Of a stretch of 64,000 nucleotides of DNA, positions 1-12,422 are shown piece by piece (position 1 is the stretch's first letter; every line of letters starts with the position of its first letter). This stretch comes from Dipodascopsis uninucleata var. uninucleata. Its lineage: Eukaryota; Ascomycota; Lipomycetes; Lipomycetales; Lipomycetaceae. The stretch covers positions 868,001 through 932,000 of the forward strand of contig JAJLTO010000002.1 in assembly GCA_030568195.1 (NCBI GenBank). The letters are read 5' to 3'. The translations under genes were made by a program, and so were the position numbers. The notes beneath the pieces are model-generated. The model was not told the DNA's origin and ran no database searches. It saw only the letters and a list, made by a program, of their open reading frames with translations.

Positions 1-487
1 CCTACAGATCTGCGACATTTCTTTGGCTGTTTGACAGTTTCTTGAAGATCTCGTATGCATTTATTCTATAGAAAAACTCTGGCAGAAAAGATCTTTCAAG
101 CCTGCCCTTTCAGATTTTAAAGTTGATCAATCTCTATTGTGAATCCACACTACAAGTCAACAATCCTTTTTTCCTTCTTGATATCCAAGTCCATTTCTCT
201 AAGCTACTCTGGCTGATTTCAGTTTCTTGTCCATATAAAAGAAAACAGAGATTTCTGCTGAATTTATTATAGAGAGAATTGGGAACATAAAAGTTAGCTT
301 CTAACTCATTCTTTGCATGCACGCTAGATTTTCAAGTGGAGAGATTCAGGGTACTAGATAATAGACACAGCATAGAATATACGAATAATATCAGTACACC
401 GCTATAATTTTCTTGGTAAACGAATCATTAACAGTCTAGATATTCCGATTTTGCATTTTATAAGCTACGAAAACTAGTTGCACCTCG
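1..487. other. Left-edge non-coding stretch
   Basis: AT-rich sequence with only short, low-quality reading frames on either strand. It probably holds the 3' flank of a gene outside the window and the promoter of the deubiquitinase that starts at 488. No RNA gene or repeat was recognised. Confidence 0.5.
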
Positions 488-3047
488 ATGAGGCTAAAGA
501 GAGACCACCGTCGTGTGTGGCAGGTATGTAATATATAGCAGCATCAGCTGAGTTCAATAGTACGACCTCATGATTATATATCTCTAAGAATGTCTGTCGC
601 TCTGCAGGACTTTATGATAAGCTGCAGGTTGAGTCTCTGCATGATTATATAAAAATGAAGATTTCATTTTGCGGAATATAGAGCCAGTGCTAACGCCTCC
701 ACAGAAAGTAATGGGCCTTGATTTCGGTAATTCCAATATACTTGGTCTTCGACAAAGTGAAATAGACTCTCTCGTTGCAAAAGTCACAAAGAGCCTACAA
801 GCAGAAGGATACACGCCTCTGACTGAGGAAGTTAAGCATGCTGTACTCGCAAAATATTCAAATGGAAATCCCGAAAAGGCAAAAGAGCTGTATAAGTTCT
901 TTCAAGATGCCAACGAAGGACTATTACTAGACGTTCAAGACGTACAATCAGTCCAGGAGTATATGAGTAATGTTGATATTAGTGCGAAAACAGAGAAACT
1001 TTACCCTGGTGAATTCCCACCTCTGGTTCAGATGCAAGGTGCTGAGCCCCTTAACAGTGTTTCTTGTTATCTAGACTCATTACTGTTTGCGATGTTTGCT
1101 CGATTGGAGTCTTTTGAACCTATGCTCTACAATGTTTATGACGAAGGGCCTGTAAGAAAACTGTCTACAGCACTGCGAATTTGGGTAAACCTACTAAGGG
1201 CCGGTAAACTGATTACTTCGGATATCACAGACCAGCTGCGGAAGGTTCTGGCTGAGAATGGATGGGCAGAAGCGGATACAGATACTCAACAAGATCCCTC
1301 AGAAGCGTTTGTTTTCATCACGGAGAAGCTACAAATGCCCCTATTGACTTTGAAAATGGAAATCGCACATGGAGGCAAGGAAGACAAAAAAGATGATCAC
1401 AAATATATTAACGAGCGACTTCTTCATGTACCTGTACTTGGAAATCCCGATGATTCACCCATCAGTTTAGAAGCCTGTCTCGAAGAATATTTTTCGAACT
1501 CAGTTGTCGTACGAAGAGAAATTGAACGCCGCCAATCTATTTCATCTGTTGCACATGGTCTCTCAATGAAGTCTCAAGCTGCTCATGTTGAGACAGTCGA
1601 CGTAACTGACAGCGCTCGGAGAGGAAGATCAACCACTATTGATGCTCGACCAGAATTCCTATCTACTAACATGTTCAAACCATCAGCGTATGAAGGATCT
1701 CAAGTATCGTTTGGCTCAATCGTCACAGAGGAAGGCGAAGAATCAGTACCTTCTATACGACGGCTCCGCCGTAGCTCAACTATTCGTACAGCAAAGAACG
1801 AAATTTCTTTGCCTGCTTGGACCTTTCTTCAATTGCTTCCATTTTACACGGATTCCAATCCAAGCACTTCTTCTACAGAGCATTTTGCCTTGAAACGGCC
1901 GGTTCTAGTGATTTGTCTAAAGCGATACTCATGGAAGAGCGATGGCAGGACTGTTCGAAATAACCGAAAAGTTCTAATTCCAGAAGTCATTGAACTTCCA
2001 CATTTCGTTGCAGATGACGTTGATCCTCGAAATGAAGAGAAGCAGACCGCTTCCCACGATATTTTGTATGGTAACTTCCGGTTAGTTTTGGAGGCTGCGA
2101 TTTGTCACCGTGGTCGAACGATCAATTCAGGACATTACGTATCATTCGTTCGTGATTCTATTTTTAGCAGAAGAGAGCAACTAATGCGAATGAAGAAAAA
2201 TGATGCCGAGCTTTATGACGCATCAACAATATCTACGCTCGCTGGCGATACTTGGCTCAAGCATGATGACCAAGCAGAAGTGAAAGTTACCAAGACTACT
2301 TTCAGGAAGGCCATGGCTACTGAAATGCCTTATATGCTGTTCTATAGAATGGTCCACATTGACGAACCGATCAAGCTGCAGCAGGTGATATCTAATGATT
2401 CTCAACTAGAAAAGCTACATTCTAACACTGACACCTTTACAACTATCTCAACAGACACATCATCTATATTAACGTCTGATTATAATACCTCTAGTTCTGT
2501 CGATCAAATGACTGACGAGTCAGTAGGTAGTGATGGGTCGGATGTCGACGAAAGTAGAAGCACACTTCGAATATCAGCTGTTGATACAGGTTCTTCTATC
2601 CCAGATGTACCTATATCAAATGTATCTATTTTGGAAGAACAGCCTCTTGGACAGACATCAAAGATCCTTGTGCCGATACGAGAACCGAGTGGTACAATGT
2701 CACCGTTAGAAAGAAAATACACTGACATGAGCATTACGCGGAAATCTACTAGAGAAAGTCAGTGTACGGTGGACGACGATGTCCTTCTTGATCCAGCTAA
2801 GATAAAGAGTGGTTCGCAGAATTCAGCCAGTCGCAGCCCAAGTCCGGCCTCTCGAAGCCTAGGTAGACTGAGCAGGAGCTCTTCACGTATTTTGCGACCT
2901 CACCATAGTCATGGCAAAAAATTGCATCACCGGAATTCAAGTGCAGACATTGAAAGTGACCATAAACACGGCAAGCATAGCGAGCACAAGCACCGTGTAC
3001 ATGATAAAGATTATTCTACTGATGATGAGCGATGTGTTGTATCATGA
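488..3047 (+). CDS. Ubiquitin-specific protease (USP/UCH family), two exons
   Basis: Predicted cysteine protease that removes ubiquitin from proteins. I place a 12-codon first exon at 488-523 and a second exon at 705-3047. The intron starts GTATGT and ends with a CTAAC branch site about a dozen bases before CAG. The join gives a basic start (MRLKRDHRRVWQKV) and a 792-residue protein; the 705 reading frame has no ATG before 711. The Cys box NSVSCYLDSLLFAMFA puts the likely catalytic cysteine near residue 133, and the His box SGHYVSFVRD lies near residue 488. The Cys box resembles the CYLD-type box. A disordered insert occupies about residues 270-390. The C-terminal 200 residues are rich in Ser, Arg, His and Lys and look disordered. 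Substrate specificity cannot be read from the sequence. Family assignment is firm; the orthologue name is not. Confidence 0.85.
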
Positions 3048-3812
3048 TGCGATGCTGGTTCGTCTTGTTATGCATATGATATCGTCTACGAAGATTTCTT
3101 TTTTAAGTAATAGCGTTAGACTGCTTTAACAGTAGTGGACCGTAGGTTGTGTTGTTTGGGTAATTGTAATGGGCTGGGTTTTTGGTAATTCTGTTATAGT
3201 CTTATTTTCTACAAACGTTTACTATGTAGAAATGAATCTTTTATACGTATATATGTTCGAGTAGCATTAAGAATTAAATTATGATTGCATCTTTACGAAC
3301 ATTGCGGCCATATTGTGTACCTTATATTCGCGGAATATGCAGGCATCTGTACTGGCATCTGTCTTTCTAAATACGAAATTGCAATTCGTTATTTAGATAT
3401 TGGATTTCATAGTAAGGTATCTAGTAGATGCAATAGATGCTATTATAGAGATGGCAATTCAATTCTCTCGTTATCGCTAACCAAAGAGATTAATACGCGT
3501 GTTTGTTCTAACGAAAACAGGAAAACATAAACAAGCCACATAAATTTCGCGTAAATCATACGCATCTCCAGCAAACATAAACACTACATATTTATATTTA
3601 TATTTATATAAAGAATTTTATATTAATAACCTACTTTCTATATTATGCATATTACTAGTCAGATATAATCCAATTAGAGATTTATTAGTTAATATATTAG
3701 ACATTCTCTTTGTCTAGCTCTCTCTATCATCTACCTGATCTCACTGACAGGTATATTCAGTGCGCGACCTCGTCTCGCCAAATATTTAGATGGTTTGTTT
3801 CCAGTAAGTCAA
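3048..3812. other. Intergenic region, CHK1 promoter side
   Basis: AT-rich spacer between two genes on the same strand, holding the deubiquitinase 3' end and the CHK1 promoter. A TA-rich tract lies at about 3586-3615 and an ACGCGT hexamer at 3495-3500. The short frames here have no family signature. Confidence 0.5.
3495..3500. promoter_or_regulatory. MCB-like hexamer upstream of CHK1
   Basis: The perfect palindrome ACGCGT lies about 310 bases before the CHK1 ATG. In yeasts this MluI cell-cycle box binds MBF and drives G1/S genes, which would suit a checkpoint kinase. A single six-base match can occur by chance, so the call is tentative. Confidence 0.2.
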
Positions 3813-5479
3813 ATGACCCTCGAAGATATTGACCCAGTACGCCAATCGTATGATGCTCTATTGCCGAAAAATGTGGGGTTTGCAATTGGGAACATGATAG
3901 GAAGAGGTGCATTTGCTGTGTAAGTAAAGAGTGAGAAGTCGTGTAGTCTTCATGTTTCTTAGTACTAATGTGCTACACCACAATGGTATTTTATAGCGTG
4001 AATCTGTGTCATGAAAAGCATAGTAGCAACAAGCCTTTTGCCGTCAAATTTATTCATAAACAAAGCGCCGAACGCATAGGTCGTGTGTCGAGATTCTACA
4101 TCATCCGAGAAATTACACTTCTCAAAGAATGCTCAAAGCATCCTAATATAGTATCTTATTTGGGCCATGGAGAGGACAGCACTTGGATCTGGTTAAAAAT
4201 GAAAGCTGCGATGGGTGGCGATCTGTTCGATAAAATTGAACCTGATGTGGGAATGCATGACGATATTTGTCAGCTGTACTTTCAACAGCTTGTTGCTGCC
4301 GTGGAATTTATTCACTCCAAAGGAATCAGTCATCGTGACATTAAACCGGAAAACATACTTCTAGACGCTGACGGTAATCTACTGTTATCAGACTTTGGAT
4401 TTGCTACACTTTACTCCTATAAAGGCCAAACGAAACTATCGAGCACCATCTGTGGCAGTCCGCCTTATGTTGCACCCGAAATATTAAAGCATGAATATAA
4501 CCCCGCCTTAAGCGATATGTGGTCTTGCGGCGTAGTTCTGTTTGCAATGCTCTGTGGTTGTACTCCATGGGACTACGCAGGAGAAGATAATCTTGAATTT
4601 GCTGAATATGTTATGGCAGATGGCAATATTAAAGCATACCCTTGGAATGCTATATCACCAGCAGCCTTGTCACTTGTTAGGAGCCTTATGAAAGTCAACC
4701 CGGAGAAACGGATCTCATTCAGTAATGTCAGAACGCATCCTTGGTTTACTCGACCAAATCGCTTGATCTCTGGTACCGGAAAATGTAGTGATCCACTCGA
4801 ACTAGCGGAGCGTCTAATTCTCAATCTTAGAATTGATATTGACGGCGGCTATAAAAGTACACAGAAGTTTGAGGACATACCAGTTACTGAGAGAGTATTT
4901 GGGTCAAATTCACAACCAACAACTATTAATCGCAATTGTCAGATTCAGGCACATAGATATGCTGGTCACTCTATGCAATATCAATATGAATTTTCAGCAC
5001 CATTATCTCAGCCAATAGGCCATGATTTTCTTCGAGCTACGTTATATGATTCCCTCGCAGAAGACATAAGTGTCCTTCAATTTTCTCAGCACAGACAAGA
5101 GCACATACCAGAGTCATTAACTCAACGTGCACGCCGGTTTTACGATATCTGTCCTTCAACAACGTTGAATAAGTTCTATTCTACGGCGCCAATTTCGCAA
5201 TTGATATCTATTCTTGGAGCAGCTCTTCACCGATTAGGAACCTCTGTGCCTCTGGAGAGCATTGACATTAACGACTCAACCAGAGACCTTTGGCTACGAG
5301 TTACCGTTCCTGACAGAAGACGATGTTTAATGTCTGGCACCATCAAATGCCAGGTTCTGGATAATATTCGAATGGTTGAAGTAGTATTTGAGAAATCCAA
5401 AGCTGATTTACTCGAATGGAGAACCTTTTTTAAGCGCGTTGTTTCTCTTTGTAAGGAAGTTGTCTTCACTGGTGCATAA
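3813..5479 (+). CDS. CHK1: Checkpoint serine/threonine kinase Chk1, two exons
   Basis: Effector kinase of the DNA damage and replication checkpoints. Exon 1 is 3813-3919 and exon 2 is 3997-5479; the GTAAGT donor splits the codon after the glycine-rich loop (IGRGAFAVV). The product is 529 residues, typical of the family. The kinase domain covers about residues 25-300. It shows the ATP-binding lysine in FAVKFIH, the catalytic loop HRDIKPEN, DFGFA, and the activation segment STICGSPPYVAPE. The long C-terminal part from about 330 matches the position of the Chk1 regulatory (KA1-like) domain. The GTTxLCGTxPY-type segment and overall length favour Chk1 over Snf1 or CaMK relatives. An AATAAA lies at 5509, just past the stop. 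Confidence 0.88.
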
Positions 5480-6514
5480 ATATTATATCTTGGAACATCT
5501 TAATATACAATAAATGAGCATTTACAATTTACTAATCTATCTACTACTATTTATCAAACATATATATTGGCATTAGCATGTTTACTAATTTTTGTTGTGT
5601 ATACCCCTTTAAGATTTTAAGAGCTGGCATTTATCTAATGTATTTTTCTTGTTATTATATTTATATAATCTAGTTTAAATACACTATAATATAAACATGT
5701 AGGATTATCGCGAAAGATTGTTTATCTGTCATCTCTGCTTATACCTTCATGAGCTCTATAGAAACAATGTCTCTACATATATTGTTCTTTAGAAACTACA
5801 ATATGTCTAGCGGATAAAGTATTTTCTTAAAATATGCTTCTTGAATATATTGTTAACGATGTATTTAATATGGACGAGGTCCAAAGTCCATAACAAAACA
5901 AATTAGGAAGACGATTAAGTAACATTCTAGTATAAATCACAAACAAGGAGAAATGAAAGTTAACAATAAAGAAGAACGAGACTATTAAAAATAGAAAGAA
6001 ATAGAAGTTAAAGGAAGAAAAAGAACATAATCAATAAAACACGGAACACACAAATGACTTAACGAAACTTATCAACTTTAAAGTCAGTTCTTCTCTTTTA
6101 TCCTCTGTTGGCCATGTCATGAAATCATATCTTGTGGTTTTATACGCATGTTATCTGTGCCCACTTATTTCCCTGCAAATACTCCATGTTAATTCATCGT
6201 TTTTGCAGTCTCTCTCTCCATTCCCTTCTCTAACAAAATTTAGAAAACATTCAACGAGAGAACAAAAGTAAAACAAAAGTAAAACATGGGATATTTTCAT
6301 ATATACTTAGTCATCATGTTTCGTTATCTCCCTCTATATATATCTTATATCAGTAGATATATGTATGTATCATTTCATCATGTTGAGCTGAAATATTAAA
6401 ACATGGCTGACGTACGAAGGAAAAGGAACACAAAGCGGAAAATGTCTTTAAAGCTAAAGATAAAATATATCACAAGAACATGAATTTATCGTGCTCATCG
6501 ATAAATTCTGTTCC
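5480..6514. other. Convergent intergenic region CHK1/VPS1
   Basis: Very AT-rich spacer where the 3' ends of CHK1 (+) and VPS1 (-) face each other. It holds an AATAAA after CHK1 and many A/T runs that could serve as poly(A) signals on both strands. No reading frame or RNA gene is supported. Confidence 0.6.
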
Positions 6515-9259
6515 TTAGTTAACACCAGCAACAATTTCGCTAGCAGCGGACAAACTGTCTACCATCTTCTGAACCTCCTTTCTTCTGTTAACAGTAGTAT
6601 CACTCTCCTTCAAAAGATCGCCAAGAACATCAGACTTGTAAAGCTTCTCCAAAAGCTCTCTCTGCATTTCATCCTTTGAGAAGATAACCAAGTTAAGCAT
6701 AATAGCTTTAGGAACCATATCGATCATAGTTCGCTTAACAATGTTAAAATAAGAAGAAATTAAGAGCTTAATAACTTCGGTCTCAGCAGTCTCACGCTCG
6801 GACAAAACACCAGAGGCCTTGAGGACAGCAGGAGGAGCCTCCATAGCTGCCATTTTCTTCTTGTTCTTAGTGGCAAAAAATGAATTAAAGAATCCATTAT
6901 TCTCCTCACCTGGACCAAGACCCAAAACTGGGCTCATAGAATCCTTTTGTGGCTGTGGAATTGGTTTGCCAGTCTTAGGATCAACCTGTACGGGCTTGTT
7001 GGCTTGCATTCTGTCAGAGACAATTTGCATAGCACGATGACCAGTCAAGAAGTCCGGATGACCAGTGTTAATATAAGCAGCCTCCATAGAGACCAGATCC
7101 TGAACAAGCTTATTTGTTGGCACCAAGGAATGCTTGAAAAAAGAAATTACAACAGACAAAAGTTTCTCCTTGAGAACAGGATATCTCTTGTAAATAGGCT
7201 TCTGGAGAATCTGCGACAAAATACGAACCAATTCGTCGTAAACCAAGTTAACACACTTCAAACTTGGATCTTCAAATCGTCTAATCTGCTGCTTGACAAT
7301 AACTTCAAAAGCAGTGGTTCCGACGAAGAGCGCCGGAGACGAACCGGAAGAATTGTAAAGGATTGTTCTGATATCAACATCCTTGACTTGATCGAAGGGA
7401 TCAACTGCCTTAACACCATTCGAATACAACTCATGGAAGACAAAGGAAATACGAGCACCTCCAGAAAGTTCAAGACTGGAAAGTTCCTGAGAATTACCAT
7501 CGAGAATTGTTCTGTATTCATTGCAGAATTCAGTAATAACATTCAAGACAATATTCGATGGAGTGCCAAGAGAGTTGTCACCGAGTTGAGCCAATTCAAG
7601 CTGATACTTCTGAAGAGTAGTCTGAATGCGGCTCTTGATGTCAGGTAGAGTAGCCTTAATATGGTGCATAAGAATCATGTTAAGCTTTCGAGCCAAAAAT
7701 GGAGTTCCACAGTACTGTGCCTTTGCACGGTATGATGGATGATTCTCGAAAAATTCACGCTCATGCTCAAGAGCAGATGAGATTGCTTTGTTCTGTTCAA
7801 TATCTCGCTGACCTCTGTTGATTACTGGCACATATCCAAGGCGAAGTGGAATGACTCTTCCAGCAAGAATATCCACGACGTCAGTTCCTTGGTCCATCAA
7901 ATCAACCTTGGTCAAGACACCGATGGTTCGAGTACCCTCCGGGTCAACCTCTCGTGCAAGCTTCAGACCATCAGAGTTAGCCAGATCAGTATTCGCCGCA
8001 GTAACAGCAAGAATAATAGCATTTGGTTTAGTGATGTACTTAAGAACCATCTCTTTTATAAGTCTCTCAATGTCTTTTGGCTGGTCGCCAACAGGTACCT
8101 TGGTGAGACCTGGCAAATCAACCAAGGTAAGAGTCAACACGTTTGGCGAAAAAATACGCAAATTTATTGGGTTGGCTGAAATACCAGCATTCTTTCCGGT
8201 CTTGGACTCTGTCTCACGAACAATTTCATCACGTATCTTATTGAAGTCGTAGATCTTCTGTCCTGGAAGGTGAAGGAATTCACCCCACTCGTCACCTTCA
8301 GAGCTCTCTCCAGAAGTTCCATTGGCCTTTCCCTTTGGTCTATTGATCAATTGGAGAACCTACATTAATCGGCTATATTAGCATTGAAGTTTCACATGTC
8401 TATGAACACTCCTTCACTTGTCCCCGTGAAGAGAAGACGTGCTAAAAAATTATGAAACATACCAGTGGTCGTCTAGTGACAATACCAGTACCTACTTAAG
8501 AGTTAGTATAGTGCATGACAGTCGTGATAACGTTCTAGCGCACACATCACTAATTAAAGAACGCCCTACGCCCACATACCTCGCGGTAAGAAGTCTCTTC
8601 CGACGATGTTTTCCAGTACTGACGACTTTCCTGACGACTGGGAACCAACAACAGTAATCTGAGGAAGATCGATAGGGTTTGAGGTAGGACCCAAAGTAGC
8701 AAATGCGTCCTAATGATAGTAAGTTAGTATTAATTAACACTTTCAAGATGGTCCAAATAAGCAACCGATAGATTATACAAGTAATTATGGGACTACAATC
8801 TCCCTATCTCTCATTAGTACGGTTGGCTGGAAAGTAGTCGAGAGCTCTATATGGATGGCATATATTTCATGTCATCCAAGAGACTATTGACAATATTCCT
8901 ATACGCTGTGTAGATGCTGCGGACGTTACACACAAAAAAAAAAGATGTACAGGTTGCTAGTAAGTCCAGCGTAATAACCCACCACACGGAAGTCCACCCA
9001 CAACACAGCCAGGCACTCCACGGCTCGCAGCATCTATCAGCAATCCCATCCCAATTGCCAAATTTCCATCATGTCTGTACATTGTATCTGCCGGCGCAGT
9101 ATTATACGACTACTTTGCCTGCATTTCTGGAAGAGAAAGTTGTTCCATGTGAACACAGTTGCAGTCTCTTTCACAACCGCACATTGATAGATAACAGGGC
9201 CTACACTGTTCAGTACTCACCTGAAGACGATTGACTGTGGAAATCAAATGCTGATCCAT
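6515..9259 (-). CDS. VPS1: Dynamin-like GTPase Vps1, four exons
   Basis: Large GTPase that acts in vacuolar protein sorting, endosome and Golgi traffic and peroxisome fission. Exons on the minus strand are 9221-9259, 8580-8709, 8463-8491 and 6515-8359; all joins keep frame and give 680 residues (yeast Vps1 is about 700). The start [13 protein letters not shown] matches the Vps1 N-terminus closely. The P-loop GSQSSGKS is at residues 35-42. Switch I (GTGIVTRRP) is carried by the 29-base third exon. DLPG, the TKVDLMD specificity motif, the middle domain and the GTPase effector domain (about the last 90 residues) are all present. The insert before the effector domain is Pro/Gly/Asn-rich rather than a PH domain, as in Vps1. 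Intron 1 is unusually long at 511 bases. Confidence 0.95.
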
Positions 9260-11092
9260 GGCGACTTATAATTGCAATCCTATACCAAGCTGCCTATATC
9301 GAGCAAACAAAAAGAAGGGGAAAGGAAAGGACAAAAGATGGTAGTCCAAAAGAAAGATGAGAAAGTTGGATGGAATAATCAAGTTGCTTAGTTGTGCGTA
9401 CGAATAATAATTCCCTTAAAGGCGAGAGTGGAAACCGAAGGATGAAAGCAGAGACAATCCTAAGTATATTCTAGACTGCTCTGCGAATAAATAGGCATAT
9501 GTGAATTGAGTACCTAAATATATACAACAACTTTATACGTGTCTACCATACTAATGCTAGGTACACAAACCGTACCCAGTTCTTCCGCCACGCACAGCCT
9601 TATCGTTAACAGTAAGTACCCTTAGCCTGAGTTGTCAGGGCAACTACCGTAAGAGCAACGGCGGACCTGGATGATGTAGGATAACGGACATACTTACATA
9701 CGAGATAGACGACAACAGAGGAGGATACTAGATTCAAGCTATCAAAACGAGGCTGACAGAAGCTGCTGTTGGCGGCGAAGGGCTCTTTTGTGCATAGGTC
9801 CATCGCCGGAGGCCCTTCATTTACAGAGCTTACGACGACAAAATGTAATGGTGGAAGTGGTAGTAGTGTGAAATGGTCCTTGCGCACTTCAGGATGGACT
9901 TATCTATGTCAGTCTATATATAAGTGAGTTTAAATGCTTCTAAGCACTTGGGCAGCTATGGAGCTTGCTCATTACAAAATAGCTCCTGGATTTAGAATCT
10001 GGCAGCGAACTCTTGCACAGCTAAAAACTTGCCACATATAGACTCTGATAATTTTACTGTCGGATGGACCAGGGTAGCGACAGCCAAAAGTAAGCGTAGT
10101 GTAGTCTTGAGATTATTTTGATAGTGATATCTATCTGTCTAGAGAATCTAGTTATCTATGCAGTGGCTGGAATGGCAGAGTACGTTCTAATTTGTTATGC
10201 TGTTGCTAAAATATCATTTGAGTGAGATGACTTTTTGCTTATACAGCTCATGTAGATAGTCCGGATAAACTTATTCGCTTTTTCCGTACTGAAAGGCGTG
10301 CGACTGCTGGCCTGCTAGTTCTTGTAAGCAGTAGTAACTTGAACGTTAACATTCCTGTTGACCACATAGCAACTTCGTAGATTGAGCCCGGTGATTTATA
10401 GCTGTAGCGCGACTGACAGAATATCTTGCACTTAATCATAGGTATCACCATCTAACTTGGATGTGGCTTTCATATTCTGTAATGAACTCTGTGGTGGTAC
10501 TAGCGTTTTTAACGTCATATCATACCTATGTAAGCGAGTAGTGTTAAAGGCGCAATAAAATTATCTACGTAGGATATGCACGATAGTGATTGAATTCCTC
10601 AGAACAAGCTCATAATTCAGAATCAGTACGATTTTATTGGTTATAGCTCTATGAGATGGTTATTTCTATGGGGCAGTCATATTGCTGACGGTCTACAATT
10701 ATATACATATATATGTAGATGTAGGAAGAATATTTTTATCATGGATGCATGTAGCTCAAGATATGTTAATACAATGATGTTCTGCTAAGGCTCTTGATCA
10801 TATAATCTCAGGACCTTTCGAAAAATACGCCTTCCGACTATTATATAAATGCCCTGTTTAGTCTTTCTTCTGTGAGTACAGATGTCGTTACTTTTACGAA
10901 TTGTTTTGCAAAAGATTTATGGATGTCTATCGATTTTGTAACTGATTGTAACTGTACCTGGTCGAGATGCAGTATTTGGGAGTTTACCTAAATTTTGACA
11001 TATGAAGAATTTTCCATTATAAAAATTATTTTCGTCAAATATTTTCGCGTTGAATAACATAGCGAAGTGACCTGGAAAACAAAATACGAGCA
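9260..11092. other. Long divergent intergenic region VPS1/MAK11
   Basis: About 1.8 kb between two divergent genes, longer than most gaps here. Frames such as the minus-strand one at 9606-9887 show no family signature and no splice partners. A GC-richer stretch lies around 9560-10100. I see no tRNA or snRNA signature. It presumably holds both promoters. Confidence 0.5.
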
Positions 11093-12422
11093 ATGGCGAA
11101 AAGGAAAAGAGAAATAGCAGACAATGAAACAGTAGACAGCCTTTCAAAGGAGCAAAAGACTCGACCAAAGTCTGAAATGAGTGCTATTCTTCGTGTCATC
11201 ACTGGATCATACGAGCACCACTTACTGTGTGTTTCCCTTACAACTGATCTAACAGCTTTCAGTACCAAGCAGGTCGACGACGAAAAGACAACTGCGATAT
11301 TCACTCCAATCTTTCATTTTTCTCCTCATACAGCCTCTATAAGATGCATGGCACATTCCAAACGCTACCTTGTCACTGGTGGAAATGACGAACACATTCG
11401 TCTGTATGATTTACAAAAGCGTAAGGAAATTGGGACTCTAATGTATCATGATGGTTCTGTAACGTGTTTGGAGTTTGTTCATGCTATAAGTACTAGTGAC
11501 GAAGAAAATGGTAACAAGGGCGCAAGTGGTGGAAAGTGGCTTCTCAGTGGTGGTGAGGACGGAAAAGTTCTTCTCTGGCGTACGAAGGACTGGCAGGTTA
11601 TTGTAGACATGAAGGGCCACAAGAGTGCAGTCAACGACATGTCAGTTCACCCGTCTGGAAAAATTGCTCTCACTGTTAGTCGAGATAGGACTCTTAAGCT
11701 GTGGAATCTTATGACTGGAAAAAATGCGAGTACGATGAAGCTGTCTGGTAATGGTGAGCCAACTCAAGTTTGCTGGAACGGCAAAGGCAACATGTACGCT
11801 ATTGGATATCAGCGAAAAGTCATCATTTATGACATGGTACGTATTATATGTGGTGAATTTTATTTATAGATAAAAAACTGACTAATTCAATCTACATGTA
11901 AACAAGAACTCCAAGCCTCTAGTGTCGATAGATTTGACGAGTGCCTTGTATAGACTACGTTATGTGACCGTGAAAGAGCTCGATAATGATTCTAAGTCTA
12001 TTGCGACTAAGGAATATCTAGTTCTATCGGATTCTTCAGGATCTATTGCATTCAGAGATGTTGAAATTCTTTCTGATAAATTACCAGTTACCTTTGAACT
12101 GCAAGGGCATAAGACGAGAGTAAAGGATTTTAATTTCTTTTCGAGAGCTCCACCAATTTCATTTTTACAATCACTTTCTGAAGATGAACAACAACAAAAG
12201 TTAGTCCCAATAACATTCATGACAAGTATATCTTCAGATGGCAAGATTCTCATATGGAATCTTAACGTGAGACAATGTATAGCTGTTTATGAGACGAGCG
12301 AAAGACTGAATTGTGCTACTATTGTTCCCGAAGAAGTCGAAAAATATGACACCGTTAAGCAAGCCGCCAGAGCAGAGGATAGTGATTCCAATGACAGCGA
12401 CGAGGAAGTTAATGAAGAATAA
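11093..12422 (+). CDS. MAK11: WD40 protein Mak11 (PAK1IP1 family), two exons
   Basis: Nucleolar WD-repeat factor needed for 60S ribosomal subunit assembly, acting with the Rlp24 pathway in yeast. Exons are 11093-11836 and 11907-12422; the 70-base intron has a GTACGT donor and a CTAAT branch site. The product is 419 residues. WD blades are visible as HTASIRCMAHS, the repeat ending WRTKDW, GHKSAVNDMSVHPSG ending LKLWNL, and GHKTRVKDFNF ending ILIWNL. The family order (GSYEHHLL near the start, GGNDEHIRLYD, then LLSGGEDGKVLLW) matches Mak11/PAK1IP1. The N-terminus is Lys/Arg-rich and could be a nuclear signal. The C-terminus is acidic. An AATAAA lies shortly after the stop. Confidence 0.9.

Noticed and set aside
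3285-3530. Plus-strand open frame of 81 codons before CHK1
   Set aside because: Biased, cysteine-rich translation without family features; lies in the CHK1 promoter region and has no splice partners.
6947-7648. Long plus-strand frame opposite VPS1
   Set aside because: It is the antisense shadow of the conserved VPS1 coding exon.
9606-9887. Minus-strand 93-codon frame in the VPS1/MAK11 gap
   Set aside because: No recognisable domain, no supporting splice sites and biased composition; treated as chance.
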